From assembly GCA_028023455.1 (NCBI GenBank), contig JAQFVV010006706.1:64001-128000 (forward strand): DNA of 64,000 nucleotides, written 5' to 3'. The translations under genes were made by a program, and so were the position numbers. This DNA is from Epiperipatus broadwayi. Lineage: Eukaryota > Onychophora > Udeonychophora > Euonychophora > Peripatidae. Under the pieces are notes generated by a model. It was not told the DNA's origin. It saw only the letters and a program-made list of their open reading frames with translations, and ran no database searches. Positions 25,658 through 36,247 of the stretch are shown one piece after another. How positions within the stretch are numbered: position 1 is the first letter of the stretch; every line of letters begins with the position of its first letter.

Positions 25658-26035
25658 TCAGATTTCCCACAATTCTGTTATCTTAACATTTGATGACTGG
25701 CGATTCATTAACATTTGACGATTTCTTGAAATCAACATAGCCTCTTTTATTTTACATTTATTATGACAACGTTCAATTTGAATAATTTTCATATTTTTAT
25801 AATCAAATTTAAATCCATATTGACAAGATTTATTATGATCAAATATAACAGATGATGAAGGTTTATTTACATCTGTTCCATATTGATTCTCTTTTTGAAT
25901 TCTATTATATAAAAGCATATGTTCTTTTATTCTCTTCTCAAATGTACACTTAGATTCACCAATGTATTGTATGCCACATCCACATATCAATCTATATATA
26001 ATAGAATTTTGATTAAACTTTGAATTTTGAATATA
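25658..26035 (-). pseudogene. Penelope-like element, C-terminal GIY-YIG endonuclease domain
   Basis: PLEs encode a reverse transcriptase fused to a C-terminal GIY-YIG endonuclease used in integration. This minus-strand frame is open for about 110 residues upstream of a stop at 25658, and runs on with no ATG from about 26030. It holds RLICGCGIQYIGESKCTFEK, which combines the CxC element with the YIG half of the motif and the following helix that carries the conserved Arg/Lys region (EKRIKEH). A second conserved block, SVIFDHNKSCQYGFKFD, follows, then KIKEAMLI and the terminal NRQ...ITELWEI. The 48909-49511 copy ends almost the same way (NELWEN), so both belong to one family. No reverse transcriptase is left upstream, so this is a 5'-truncated copy. 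It is one of the better-preserved coding pieces here. Confidence 0.8.
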
Positions 26036-26040
26036 TAATA

Positions 26041-27481
26041 CATAAAAGCTTGTTTCAACAAATATTGATACTGAGATATTAATATTTGATCATCATTAGT
26101 GATAAATCTGCCATAATAATAGAGGTATGATTAAAAAATTATTTACTAAAAGCAAATAAACATTTTATTGTTTAATTTTTATTTTTAGATAATCATTTTA
26201 TTAGTATTCTGGTCCTTTTGTTTTTGTGTGTACATAGGTAATGCTGATTGCTATTTTTTCAGCTTTTTTTCAAAATTGTGAATAGGTATTTTTAAATGAA
26301 TCCCAAGTTGTTCTAATGTTTGTAAATCAGGGATTTGTGAAGCATTGCTTAATTATGAGTTTGATATTCTAATTTCCTTATTAAATAATTTTTACTTTAT
26401 CACAGAGTGTAGTATCTTGTTGACACCACTAAGATACATGTCTAGTGTTTTGAATTTTTTGGATAACAGAGTATGCCTCAGCTATAAAAAGGTTTTGTCC
26501 CACAATTAATGAATCACCACAAAAATAGTCTGCTTTGACATTAATTTTTTGTAATTTTATGAATTTAGAAATGCTCTGTAATGCTCATGTTTATGGTTTA
26601 AAATATAAAATATATATTTCACAAGAGCTTTTTATTATATTTACTACGTAACTTTTAATGGTGACCTGATGTAAGGTTATGATATGATTACTAAAATGAA
26701 AAAAGGACTGAGATAAGAATAAAATTTGAATATATATAATGTAATGATCCAGTAAGCAAGACTGACCTTTTTTGGTCATTTGTAACCATTCATTGTCTAA
26801 AAATATTTTTATATTTATCATTTTTATTATACATTATTATTTATTACTCATGTGATTATTTACTAATTATGTACTTTTCATGATTGGCTTTCTTATTCAA
26901 TGCCTCCAGGATTGAATCACATATTCAAGCAGAGGGGTAGAATATCATTGACAGATTAGCCACCAATAATATCTATGGTCAGACTGAGGATACACAAACA
27001 ACCCTGACCATCTTTCCTGACCACAGCACCCCTCCATACTGCTTGGTTTTGAGAACAAATCTTAGGTGCCATTTCCATATGTTATACATAGCCAGCATGC
27101 CTGGATGACAGGCAACCAAACCTAGCACTTGAAATATACCCAGGCTAACTCACAATTTTAATCAAGAGACCCAGCACATTATTAATCAATACATGGAAAT
27201 ATTTCTAATCTTTAAATTTCTTGTGACACAGTTAAAGAGAGAGAGATAATATAGACCATGCAACATTTTAAGCAAACATTTATTTATTCACACACATATT
27301 TAAAATAAATATAACAGTATAATTTAATACAAAAGAATAAGTAAATATACATTAATTGTTAAGAGATTCAATATTACTGATTTTCCTTCATTATAGTTCA
27401 TTTCATTAAAAGAATATAAGTCTAGACAATTTACGATTAAAAAGTATATTTGCCTAGGTTTTTTATTATTTCATGATGATG
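26041..27481. other. non-coding, partly less AT-rich
   Basis: 26880-27180 is noticeably richer in C and G (CCCCTCCATACTGC, CAGGCAACC). It has no frame or repeat I can name. The remainder is ordinary AT-rich DNA. The minus-strand frame 26591-26821 is not supported. Confidence 0.5.
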
Positions 27482-27757
27482 TCATCTTTTTACAGTTGAT
27501 ACTTTCTTTTGGTTTGATTTCCAACTGGATGGCCTTTTGTTCTTCAATGATAAGTTCATGTGTTTCCTTGAATATTTCTGATGGGCATGGGAGAATGTCA
27601 CAGTGTCTATGCCAGAGCTGAGACATTTATCCCAGGTGAGAGAAGTGACCCAGGGCTTTAGCCCAGCTGAACACTTCAAAGGTTTTATAGCAATACATGT
27701 TGCTACTTCTGTGGCTTGTACATTTATGTTTTCTGCAGCAAGTAAGGACAGACTCAT
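27482..27757 (-). other. unrecognised open frame in a GC-richer block
   Basis: A 91-codon minus-strand frame lies within a block (27480-27890) that is clearly less AT-rich than its neighbours. That is why I record it despite no match. The peptide is polar, with a serine/lysine-rich C-terminus, and shows no signal peptide, membrane segment or zinc-binding pattern. The reading frame continues upstream past one stop. A plus-strand frame (27603-27821) overlaps it, so coding is uncertain on either strand. It might be part of a repeat's coding region or an isolated exon. I do not recognise a family. Confidence 0.2.
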
Positions 27758-27889
27758 TGAGGGTCATGTTAACATGCTCTCATTGCTAACATCAGTGATG
27801 ATTGAATCGATGAACTGGTGAAGTAAAAAAAATCTGCAATTACTGATGAACTGAACTGACTTTGAGAAAACTTCCAAAAACCAGATTGG

Positions 27890-28869
27890 AAACTGGATAA
27901 CAATGAACAAGCTGCACTCTATACTTGACTCTCCCATTGTCTAATTTTTATCATAATTTGGTTTTAATTAATTTCACATTTTTATCTAAATTTTTTCTTA
28001 GATTCATCTAATATCTTATTGGCCAAGTATCTTTCAAATTTTAAATGCATTCCTGCCAATGAGATAGCTTACAAGATTTTCTAATTAATTCTATTGACAC
28101 TTTTATTTTAAAACATTTGACATTCATTTATTTTTTTTAGCATTCACTTTTTTTAATTATAAAAAGAAGAGAGCAGATTTTAAATCTTTATCTCATGATT
28201 CTTTTTCCCCACCTTTACTCTTAATCAAAACAATTTATTCTTAAAACAAAAATGATGCAATCTTTCTTTTTATTCATTTCATTTTTAAATATCTGCTTTT
28301 AAACTATTTTTGTTTCTCTTTTTCTTCATAATTTATTTATTTATTTTAAATTATTAAATTATTAACATATGTAATGCAATATATACATGTGATTTTACAA
28401 CATATATGTTGTGATTGTTACAATATATATAAATTAGAATAACAGTAAATAATAATAATATATATATATATATTAATTAAACAGAAATATCTTCACTTAT
28501 ATTGCAATCATTCTCAACTTAAATACTGTAGACAAAAGAAAAGCAGACACCACACGATCTTCCAAAAACTGTGTTATATCAATATTATACAATATTTACA
28601 TTGATTTATGAGGATTAATTCTTTAATTTTGCTTTTTTTATGATACCTTTTCTCATTTAATATTCTTGTATGGTCTGGCTAAAAGTAAATCTAAAATTGC
28701 AAGATTTTTCATAGTTAAAGAAAACTGGGGGAGTATTGAACTTTATTCTTAGCAATTTTTACATTATTGTATAAAGGATATATATGCTTTTTTAAAAATA
28801 ATGTTCACTCCAAATATATTTAAAAAGTGTTTAGTGATAAATATAATTTTCATTTTATATTCTTCCAAA
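27890..28869. other. AT-rich non-coding DNA
   Basis: No gene recognised. It contains an (AT)n run at about 28459-28475. Confidence 0.6.
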
Positions 28870-29240
28870 TGTAAATTGATTGATTAAAAATTCTAAAAAT
28901 ACTATTGTTAAAATGCAAAAAAGTAATGTTATACATCAAATTATATGTAAGTGCAAAAAATCATACATTGGAAAATCAAGATGCACTTTGAAAAAAAACT
29001 AAAAGAACACCAACTATTACACAATTGTGTAAAAAATATTAAGAATAATCAATTCAATACTGCCTGTTTTCTTTGACCATGAAATATCCTGAAATTATTG
29101 ATTTACCTTTAATCTAGATTATACAAGAATATTAAATGAAAAAAGTCATCACAAAATAAAAAAAATTAAAAAGGCAATCTTTATAAACCTATTAAAAGAT
29201 TGTATAATAAATAGACATTCTGCTAATATCAATGTGTATT
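28870..29240 (+). pseudogene. decayed Penelope-like GIY-YIG relic
   Basis: Not an open frame, but plus-strand translation gives HQIICKCKKSYIGKSRCT at about 28935-28990. This is the same CxC-xxxYIG-S-CT arrangement as the copy at 25658. A shifted frame then gives KEHQLL-like and FFDHE pieces. IKKAIFINLLKDCIINRHSA follows near 29165-29230, matching KIKEAMLI...LINRQ of the other copies. Stops and indels break it at several points. It is an older member of the same PLE family, in opposite orientation to the others. Confidence 0.65.
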
Positions 29241-29699
29241 GTTCCTACATTATTTCAGTTGATTACGATATTACAATGTAATCAAAAGTCTTCTATTTAA
29301 TTAATATAGATATTATTATCTACTGTTGTTATAATTTAAAATTTACATTTAGCATATTTTTAATGGGTAATTTATTATATCTATTATAGAAGTATTAGCC
29401 ATCATGGTGAATTTATTGACTTTTTATCTCTGAGTTTAAGATTATGAAACACCACATTGTTTTTTTCTCAGTTGCCTGATAGTTCTTAATTGAAATCAGT
29501 TGAGTTTTCTTGAAGGCAAAATGAATGTGTGTGGAATGATTTTTTGAATAAATATGTACAATCATAACAGACAAAAATAAATAATGGTTTTTATTGCCAG
29601 GGGAATGTAATGTCACTAGCCAAGATAGTGGTTGGAGGCCAAAGGCCAAGGATATTAAAAATATCATTGAAATGAACCCAGGTTGCCATTTGATGACAA
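29241..29699. other. non-coding; possible 5' part of the RTE element
   Basis: 29580-29699 is a little richer in GC (GGTTGGAGGCCAAAGGCC). It could belong to the 5' region of the RTE copy that follows. I see no conserved motif to prove it. Confidence 0.4.
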
Positions 29700-29779
29700 A
29701 ATTTTATTTAGATACTTCCAACTGCAGATGATTTTCAAGTTAAGGAAGATTAAAAGAATTGGGGAAATGATTATCTCAT

Positions 29780-30420
29780 ATTAAGTGGAACATTATTGGA
29801 CTTTCAGAAGTTAGAAGAAAAGGTGAAGAGATAATTGATTTAAAAAGTAGCCATATACTGTACTACAAAGATACAGACATTGAAAATATAAGAGGAGTAG
29901 GATTCATTATAAATAAAAAGTGAAAGAACAATATTGTGGAGATTGATGGTGTACAGCATGGCAAGGTTTGTTATTTAACTTAATAGCAGATATCAAATGC
30001 AGCCCTACAAGTTCTCATTGTCATGATGAATTAGATGATTTTTATACAGATGTATGAAAGGGTTTTGATAAGATGTAACAACATTTTAAAATTGTCATGA
30101 AAGTCTTTAATGCTAGAATTGCTATTCAATTGAAAGATGAAAGTGCTGTGGATAAATTTGATTATGGTCCTAGAATGAGAGAGATCATAGACGTGTGGAG
30201 TTTGCTGAAAAATAAAAACTTTATATTATAAATTATTTTTATGAAAAAAAGAAGTTAAATGGAAATAGACATGGAAACATTCAAATGATGGAACAGCAAA
30301 ATTGGATTATGACTTTACTGACAGAAAATATGTAATTCAAGATTGTAATGTTCTTAATAAATTCAACACAGGAAATGATCATTAATTAATGAGATTAAGA
30401 TATATGTTAATGCAAAACTA
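29780..30420 (+). pseudogene. RTE endonuclease (APE-type) domain, broken
   Basis: This domain nicks target DNA during retrotransposition. Plus-strand pieces in changing frames: IIGLSEVRRKGEEIIDL near 29795 (the conserved 'GLSEVR' box), then RGVGFIINKK near 29895. Next come SSHCHDELDDFYTDV near 30013 and FKIVMKVFNARIA near 30085 (the GDFNA box, its Gly-Asp changed to Lys-Val), then a TGNDH remnant near 30370 in the position of the SDH box. Multiple stops and at least three frame changes make it non-functional. Confidence 0.7.
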
Positions 30421-31319
30421 GAAAGACAAAAATTATTAAGAAAAACAACATTCACAGTTGATATTCCTAATCTTCAGAAACATTTTAATGAATTTAAATT
30501 GGATCATGCAAATCGTTTTCAAGAGATTTGAAACATAATTCAGAATTGAATGAAATCAATAGGAAGAGAAGTGATACAATTTTAAAAACTGCAACAAAGA
30601 TAGCTGGTACAAAAAAGCAGCAATTGACCAGCAAAATTTATATTGAGACAATGCAATTTATGAAGAAAAGAAGAAATATAAAAAATATAATAATGATGCA
30701 TTAAAAAAAATTGAATACTATAATTGTGAAGTAGCAAGAAAGGTTGTAGAAAAAAATAAGTCTCAAGAGTATAAAAATACACCTTGGTATTGTTAGGAAA
30801 TTTATTTCTGCAATGAGAAAAAAAGTTGGAACTACTAAAAAGAAAGATAATACCATAAAATGTGTAGAAGAATTCTATCAGGAATTATAGGCCATTCTAT
30901 CTTTTCCAAAGACTTTATCATGTGGTTGAAGTGTTTAGTATTCTTTCATTTTATATTTAAAAATCCAAAGCACATGTGCAACAGTTTAATGCTGTTTAAA
31001 TATTATAGTTAATAATTATATTTATAAAGTGCATACTTATTACTTAAAGTAATATTTATTAAGGCTATAACATTAAGACTATGCACCTGAAAAAATGACA
31101 GTAGGGACCTCTGCAAATCTTTAACATAAGATTTATTTAAAAAGACAAGAGCATGTAGTCTTAAGGTTATAGCCTTAATAAATACTACTTCAAGAATTAT
31201 ATAGCAATAAATAACAAGGAAAAGCATTTTCTCCAACTACTATTTCTTCTGAATTTCCCAGAATTTTAAATAAAAAAAGTGAGACATGCAATTAAATTTA
31301 TAAAGAAAGGAAAATTCAG

Positions 31320-32600
31320 GAAATGATGGAATTATAATCGATATCTTAAAAAAAGAAAGTAAAGAAATAGAAACATTTTTGGCAAAGTTATATACCAAAT
31401 ATTTAAATAATATGATTGGAAGAATGCAGAATTAGTATTAATATTTTAAAAAAGGAATAAACAAGATATTAAAAGTTACAGACCTATCAGTTTTTTACAA
31501 ATTTTTTTACCAAAATAATTACAACTCATCTACAGCAAACTTTGAATTTTAAACAATCAAAAAAAAACAAGCTGTTTTTAAAAGGTGTTTTAGTACAGTA
31601 GATTATATCCATATATTGAGAGAAGTTGTAGAAGGGTCCAATGAATATGAGTTGCCATTATGCTTTGAATTTGTAAATTATAAAAAGACATTTGATTTTA
31701 TAAGCATTTCTTCTGTGATTAAAGCATTGGATCATCAAAATATATATCCAGTATGCTGTCATAGTCTGAAGAATATTTACAAAAATGCAACAGCAACAAT
31801 TATATTACATAATAATACTAAAAAGATTACCATTGAGAAGAGTGTTATCACAGTGTGATTCCATATCTCCTAAACTTTTTACAATAGTTTTGCAAGAAAT
31901 ATTTTGTAGATTACAATGGAAAGCTAAGGGAATAAAAATAAAAGTTAATGGATATTATTTGTTATTTAGATGCTGCAGATGATGTAATTGTACTTATGAA
32001 TAATGCTTTAGAGTTTCAGGAAATGTTGCAAGTTTTAATCAGATGAAAGTAAAAAAGTAGGGTTAAAGGTAAAGGTTAAAAAGACTAAAGTAATTAATGT
32101 TGAATTAATTTTTTCAAAATAAAAAAATAAAGAATGATAATGATGAGTTAGAAGAAGTTACCAACTACAAATATCTTGGCTAGATTATTACTACAGATTA
32201 AATATAATGGATAAAATTAATCATAGAATTAAACTTGATTGGGGTGCTTTTGACAGAAATAACTGAATATTAAAAGAAAATATACCTATAAGTTTAAAAA
32301 TGAATGTTTTTAATAAATGTGTGTTACCAGTTCTTACTTATAGATCTGCAATTTGGACACTTAACAGAAGAGCAATACAGAGATTTTAAACCACTCAATG
32401 AAGTAGGTAGAGATGTATGTTAGGAGTAACATGAAGAGATTAAAAATGAAATACATTGGTGAGAGTACAAACAGGTGTTACTGATATCATTGAAAGACTT
32501 AAACAATTGGACTAGACATATTTCTAGAAGATATAATAATATATGGACAGTTGAAATCTTGAACTGGATTCCAAGAGATTGTAAAGACCTAGAAAGAGAC
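31320..32600 (+). pseudogene. RTE reverse transcriptase and C-terminal region, broken
   Basis: The palm/finger motifs read in order on the plus strand. GIIIDILKKESKEIE is near 31330. An 80-codon open segment at 31616-31858 carries REVVEGSNEYELPLCFEFVN and the KKTFDFISISSVIKALDHQN box (motif A, usually KAFDSI). SISPKLFT follows near 31860 in another frame. The catalytic box at 31972-31983 reads AADD instead of F/YADD, so both aspartates survive. Downstream, KKVGLKVKVKKTKV (32050), the VLPVLTYRSAIWT-type segment near 32330, and the final RPHVRW-like region near 32600 complete the usual C-terminus. Frame changes lie between nearly all blocks. Confidence 0.75.
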
Positions 32601-32735
32601 CACATGTGAGATGGATGGATGAAATATGGAAGTGAGGCTAGAAATTGGGGATGAACTGAACTTGGAGAGATCTTTATCCTGCAGTGAATCGATAATCATT
32701 AAAATGATATATATATATATATACACACATTTATT

Positions 32736-33021
32736 AAAGAAGTATGAGCTTCTGAAAAAAATTAATTTAGGAAAGGTGCATATGGAAAAAAATAATAAAC
32801 CATCATGAAAGATAATCGAGTATATTTATACATCACTAATGTAATTGCATTATTATTTTTTATTGTTTAATCTGTCTTTATCAGAGAATTAACATATATA
32901 ATGTGCAATCATATATAGAATTATAGACTATGAAATATTTAAATTCTAAATTGCAAACTATAATAATACAAAAGTCACCTTTTCAACATCATTATCACAA
33001 ATAACAGTAAGCTTGAACCCA
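32736..33021. other. AT-rich non-coding DNA
   Basis: Nothing recognised. Confidence 0.6.
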
Positions 33022-33192
33022 ATTTATAATAAGCAGATTATAAATAATAAATCAGTAACATACTTCTATTAATACAACTTATAAAATACAATATAAACTG
33101 GATTAACAGAAGTATGTTACTGACTTATTATTTATAATCTGCTTATTATAAACATACTTCTGTTAATACAACTTATAAAATACAATATAAAC
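33022..33192. repeat. nested inverted and direct repeat
   Basis: 33022-33069 pairs with 33103-33150 (about 48-base arms, few mismatches). The segment 33058-33098 is also repeated directly at 33152-33192 (41 bases, one difference), sharing ACAACTTATAAAATACAAT. The AAAATACAATATAAAC tail resembles the outer end of the PLE terminal repeat at 34690, so this may be a rearranged PLE terminal fragment. Confidence 0.7.
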
Positions 33193-33390
33193 ACTGGCTC
33201 TAGGAATACAATGTTAGTTTCAGATCCCCTATATTAGGTGGAATTAAAAAAGAATAACAAAGCTTCACTGTAATATTTTGAAGTCAAACTGAAGTAAGCT
33301 CATTACCTTTAAGTGTCGTTATCAAAATGAAGAAAACTTTTAGTTTCCTAACAGCAACAATGTTTTAACTGTCATCATTGTGAAAACAAA

Positions 33391-33900
33391 AATGGCAGAG
33401 AACGTTTCAAGTCAAATACAAAATAGAAGGGGAAATGTGAGTAAAAAAACAGCAGTATAAATAAACAACTGATGGAAGAAGTGAATCCAGTTAAAAAAGA
33501 AAGCATCTTAGGTGATTTGGACTATATGTCACCCAAAATATCACAAGGGAAAGAGGAAGTATATGTCATTGAAGGCTTCGAAAAGTTTAAAAGTGAAAAC
33601 GTTATCTAAAAAGCAAAACTGATTAAGAAGAACAAAACAATAAAATTCTAAATTTGAAACTAATAAGAGAAGTAACTCAAACAAATTATTTGATGTTAAT
33701 AACCAAGAAGTCAAGTATGAAGAGGCATTATAATCAAAAATGAAAATCTATGCAAATACATTAAAAACTGAAGGGAATAGAAGTATGTGGTAAATAACAT
33801 TATGCAAGAACCTTATATTAATATATTGGATTTAATGGATGAGGAAAATGAACAATCAACTGTTTTACTGAAATCATTCAATAAATAACATTTAATAAGG
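33391..33900 (+). pseudogene. decayed, unrecognised coding-like sequence
   Basis: Plus-strand frames give protein-like, charged stretches separated by stops: MAENVSSQIQNRRGNV at 33391, then KKESILGDLDYMSPKISQGK and VYVIEGFEKFKS near 33495-33600. After a frame change comes EPYINILDLMDEENEQST near 33800. Composition and continuity look more like an eroded gene than random AT-rich DNA. It may be an ORF of a transposon. I do not recognise the family and make no functional claim. Confidence 0.3.
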
Positions 33901-33975
33901 ATTGAGAAATTTAAGGAATAAAAGCGAACAATTCTTTTACCAAGAACATAACCACAGACAAATTCATTTGACATG

Positions 33976-34530
33976 CTATATGCTAGACATTCCAGCTAGA
34001 AATATCATCTTTGTAATATTAATAGAGTTTTGTTGTAATATGTGTGGGCACGGGTCTGCAGGGTCGATGATGGAAGTCATTGGCAGTCTGGTTTGTGGGT
34101 GTGGGCTTTGACAATTATTGCTGGTACCCAGAAAACCTGCCGGCAGAGTACAGGGACAAGTTTTCAGTGCTGTTTCCATTCTGATGGGCTGCTGTGCTTC
34201 CTTGATGGATTGTTTTGAGCAGTGCAGATCTGTGCTCATCACTCATTATTTTTTTCCCCAGTTGGCATTCCAATTTCAGGCAGGTAGACTGAAAGTAGTC
34301 CCTGCCCATTTGGACTATTGAATTGGGAGACAGAGATATCTGGAATGGATCAGCTGTAGTCAAGGATTTAATGTCTAATGGCCTTGGGACTAGGACTTTA
34401 TTGCCTGTTGTGGCAGTTGGTGCAATGCTGGATGTCCACCTATTCAGCTGAAGCATTTGGGTCTTCACTTTGAGGCTCCAGGGAGAAGATCATTGGGTGA
34501 TGGATGACTTATCACTGGTTGGGTCATATA
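33976..34530. other. GC-rich island with overlapping unrecognised frames
   Basis: This block is by far one of the least AT-rich in the window. Overlapping open frames exist on both strands (minus 34115-34468 with 117 codons, minus 33976-34242, plus 33902-34111 and 34118-34321). That is the pattern expected when stop codons are scarce because of composition. None shows a domain I know. The 117-codon minus frame is the best coding candidate. A foreign or repeat origin is likely given the composition step. Confidence 0.3.
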
Positions 34531-34760
34531 GAATCATATACAGATACACATTAAACAAAATTATAGCAACCCTTTTATGGATATAATTGTTATTGAGCAT
34601 ATGTACTTTTTATAACCTGGTCAATAAATTTACCAGTGTACCTGAAAAAAAAATTGTAATCTTTTAACTAATAAAGATTACTTTTGAAAGATAAAATACA
34701 ATATAAACAATTCATCAATTGCTAAAAAAAAGAATCATTAATATAAATAAAATAACTATT

Positions 34761-34797
34761 ACCAAGTGCTTTCAACTTCTATGACTCCTTATCAAGG
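34761..34797 (-). other. degenerate hammerhead-like motif in a PLE terminal repeat
   Basis: Minus strand: CCTTGATAAGGAGTC, a short spacer, then GTTGAAAGCACTTGGT. It shares TTGATAA...GAAAGNACTT with the motif at 25561-25600, although helix II is now poorly paired. The same 3' half recurs in the opposite terminal repeat near 36163. I infer a decayed terminal-repeat ribozyme. It is not expected to be active. Confidence 0.4.
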
Positions 34798-35019
34798 CAG
34801 TAAAAAACTCCTATTTTCTCCTAAGTGATAAATTCAACATTTCATTGCATTGGCCAGGAACAATTAATTGGAAAACTGTTTAATTTTGAATTCATAGCAC
34901 AAGATGAATTTGGTATATGATATGACTCCTTAATCTTGTGTTTTTATCATGTGTTTCATGCATTAATATTGTAAAATTCTTTGGATTACATATATGACCA
35001 GTATTATTTTGGTAAACAT

Positions 35020-35347
35020 AAAAGCTGAATAAACTTTATCTTCTTCCCTTGCTCTAATATATGTATATTTATGTTGTCTAGGTTTCCCCAATATATATTG
35101 CACTACAATTTATCTGTGGGCAACTAATAAAATACACAACACTGCTTTTATCCTCTTTACTTATTACTCTCTTAGAATTATTTATTAATCTATTAAGATT
35201 AGGCAGAATCCTCCATGCCAACTGGAAATGCTGACTTACAAATTTTATTATATTTTTATTAATATTGGGAATAAAAGCTAATGATATCCATAGTTTATTA
35301 TTCACATTTACATTCTCACTATTATAACATTGTTTATAATGTTTCAA
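35020..35347 (-). pseudogene. PLE linker and GIY-YIG domain start, broken
   Basis: The 89-codon minus-strand segment 35078-35347 contains WRILPNLNRLINNSKR, the connector seen also in the copy at 48909. It also contains VVYFISCPQINCSAIYIGET, the beginning of the GIY-YIG domain with Tyr-Ile-Gly. The frame then shifts, and downstream pieces such as NTGHICNPKNFTILMHETHD (near 35000-34940) are the expected continuation in another frame. It is inactive. Confidence 0.65.
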
Positions 35348-35430
35348 TGCTTATGCTTATTATAACCAACTTGTATCAAATCTTGCATGTAACAATTTAT
35401 ATTTATCTTAAACATTTCATTTGAACACAG

Positions 35431-36150
35431 TCATTGATTACATGCTAAAAAAGCTCTCAAACCAGCTAGTTTGTGTACTAAAGGAACATTAGATGTTGGA
35501 TAAATATAACCTCTATTATCTATATGATTTACAACCATTTTATATACCAATCTATCATCCACACATAATATTTGCAAATCCAGGTATTTAATATCAGAAT
35601 TGTTCCACCTCTCTATTGTCTAAACTAAACCATCCTGATTTTGTAATCTATCAAAAATTTGTTTTATAATGTCCAGTTGCCCATATATTAAAACATCATC
35701 CACATATCTACAATACAATGCGTTCTCATTCTTAACCAATATGAGATGCACAATTCACTGCTAATCACAGCCAAACCCATTGGCCATCCTTTTTCCATTC
35801 TATATAAATAACTACCATGTGCTGCCACAATATCATTACTTATCCAATCTAAAACATTCACAATGAAAGATATTTTATCCTGTGGCATTTCTATAACAAA
35901 CAATATGTCTCTCAAAATCATAATAGATGCAGACCGATCCACTGACCCACATAATTCAACCACATCTAATAAAAAAACTCATATCCCTTATCTACAGCTA
36001 TTTTATCAAGTATATTAATGCAATCAAATAAAGTATATTCCCCAAATCCAAAAAAAATCTAAAATCCACTAAACCAAAATCCTTGCAAGCCTTGGATAAT
36101 ATGCTCTTGTAAAATCCAACATCAGAGGATCACCAACCTTATGTGTTTCT
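35431..36150 (-). pseudogene. Penelope-like reverse transcriptase (palm and thumb), broken
   Basis: The minus strand reads ACKDFGLVDF near 36090, then a 91-codon open segment (35688-35963) with a GWPMGLAV box near 35780 (RT motif equivalent to G.PMGS). After a frame change comes NALYCRYVDDVLIYG at 35676-35720. Its YVDD catalytic box is intact at 35695-35706. It continues as IKYLDLQI and ends near HKLAGLRAFLACNQ at 35431-35475. One in-frame stop lies near 35620. The motifs and spacing match PLE reverse transcriptases rather than RTE or LTR types. Confidence 0.75.
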
Positions 36151-36247
36151 ACATTTGTAGGAGTTGAAAGCACTTGGCAATAGTTATTTTATTTATATTA
36201 ATGATTCTTTGTTTTATCAATTGATGAATTGTTATATTGTATTTAAT

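Larger units (their letters stand above)
29700..32735 (+). mobile_element. RTE-type non-LTR retrotransposon, near full length, inactive
   Basis: About 3 kb, close to the usual RTE length. On the plus strand it has the RTE order: apurinic endonuclease first, reverse transcriptase second, then the C-terminal tail. The element ends in a short AT-rich microsatellite (ATGATATATAT...) near 32710, typical of RTE 3' ends, which lack long poly(A). Stops and frameshifts occur throughout. Two truncated relatives lie at 55190-56520 and 61540-63645. Confidence 0.8.
34690..36247 (-). mobile_element. Penelope-like element with inverted terminal repeats
   Basis: 34690-34780 and 36162-36247 are reverse complements of each other over about 85 bases. 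Both carry TTGAAAGCACTTGG followed by CAATAGTTATTTTATTTATA or its near match. Between them the minus strand encodes PLE reverse transcriptase and the start of a GIY-YIG domain. PLEs are known to have terminal repeats in direct or inverted orientation, often with hammerhead motifs. Here the arrangement is inverted. The body is shorter than a full PLE, so the 5' part of the RT is missing. Confidence 0.75.
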
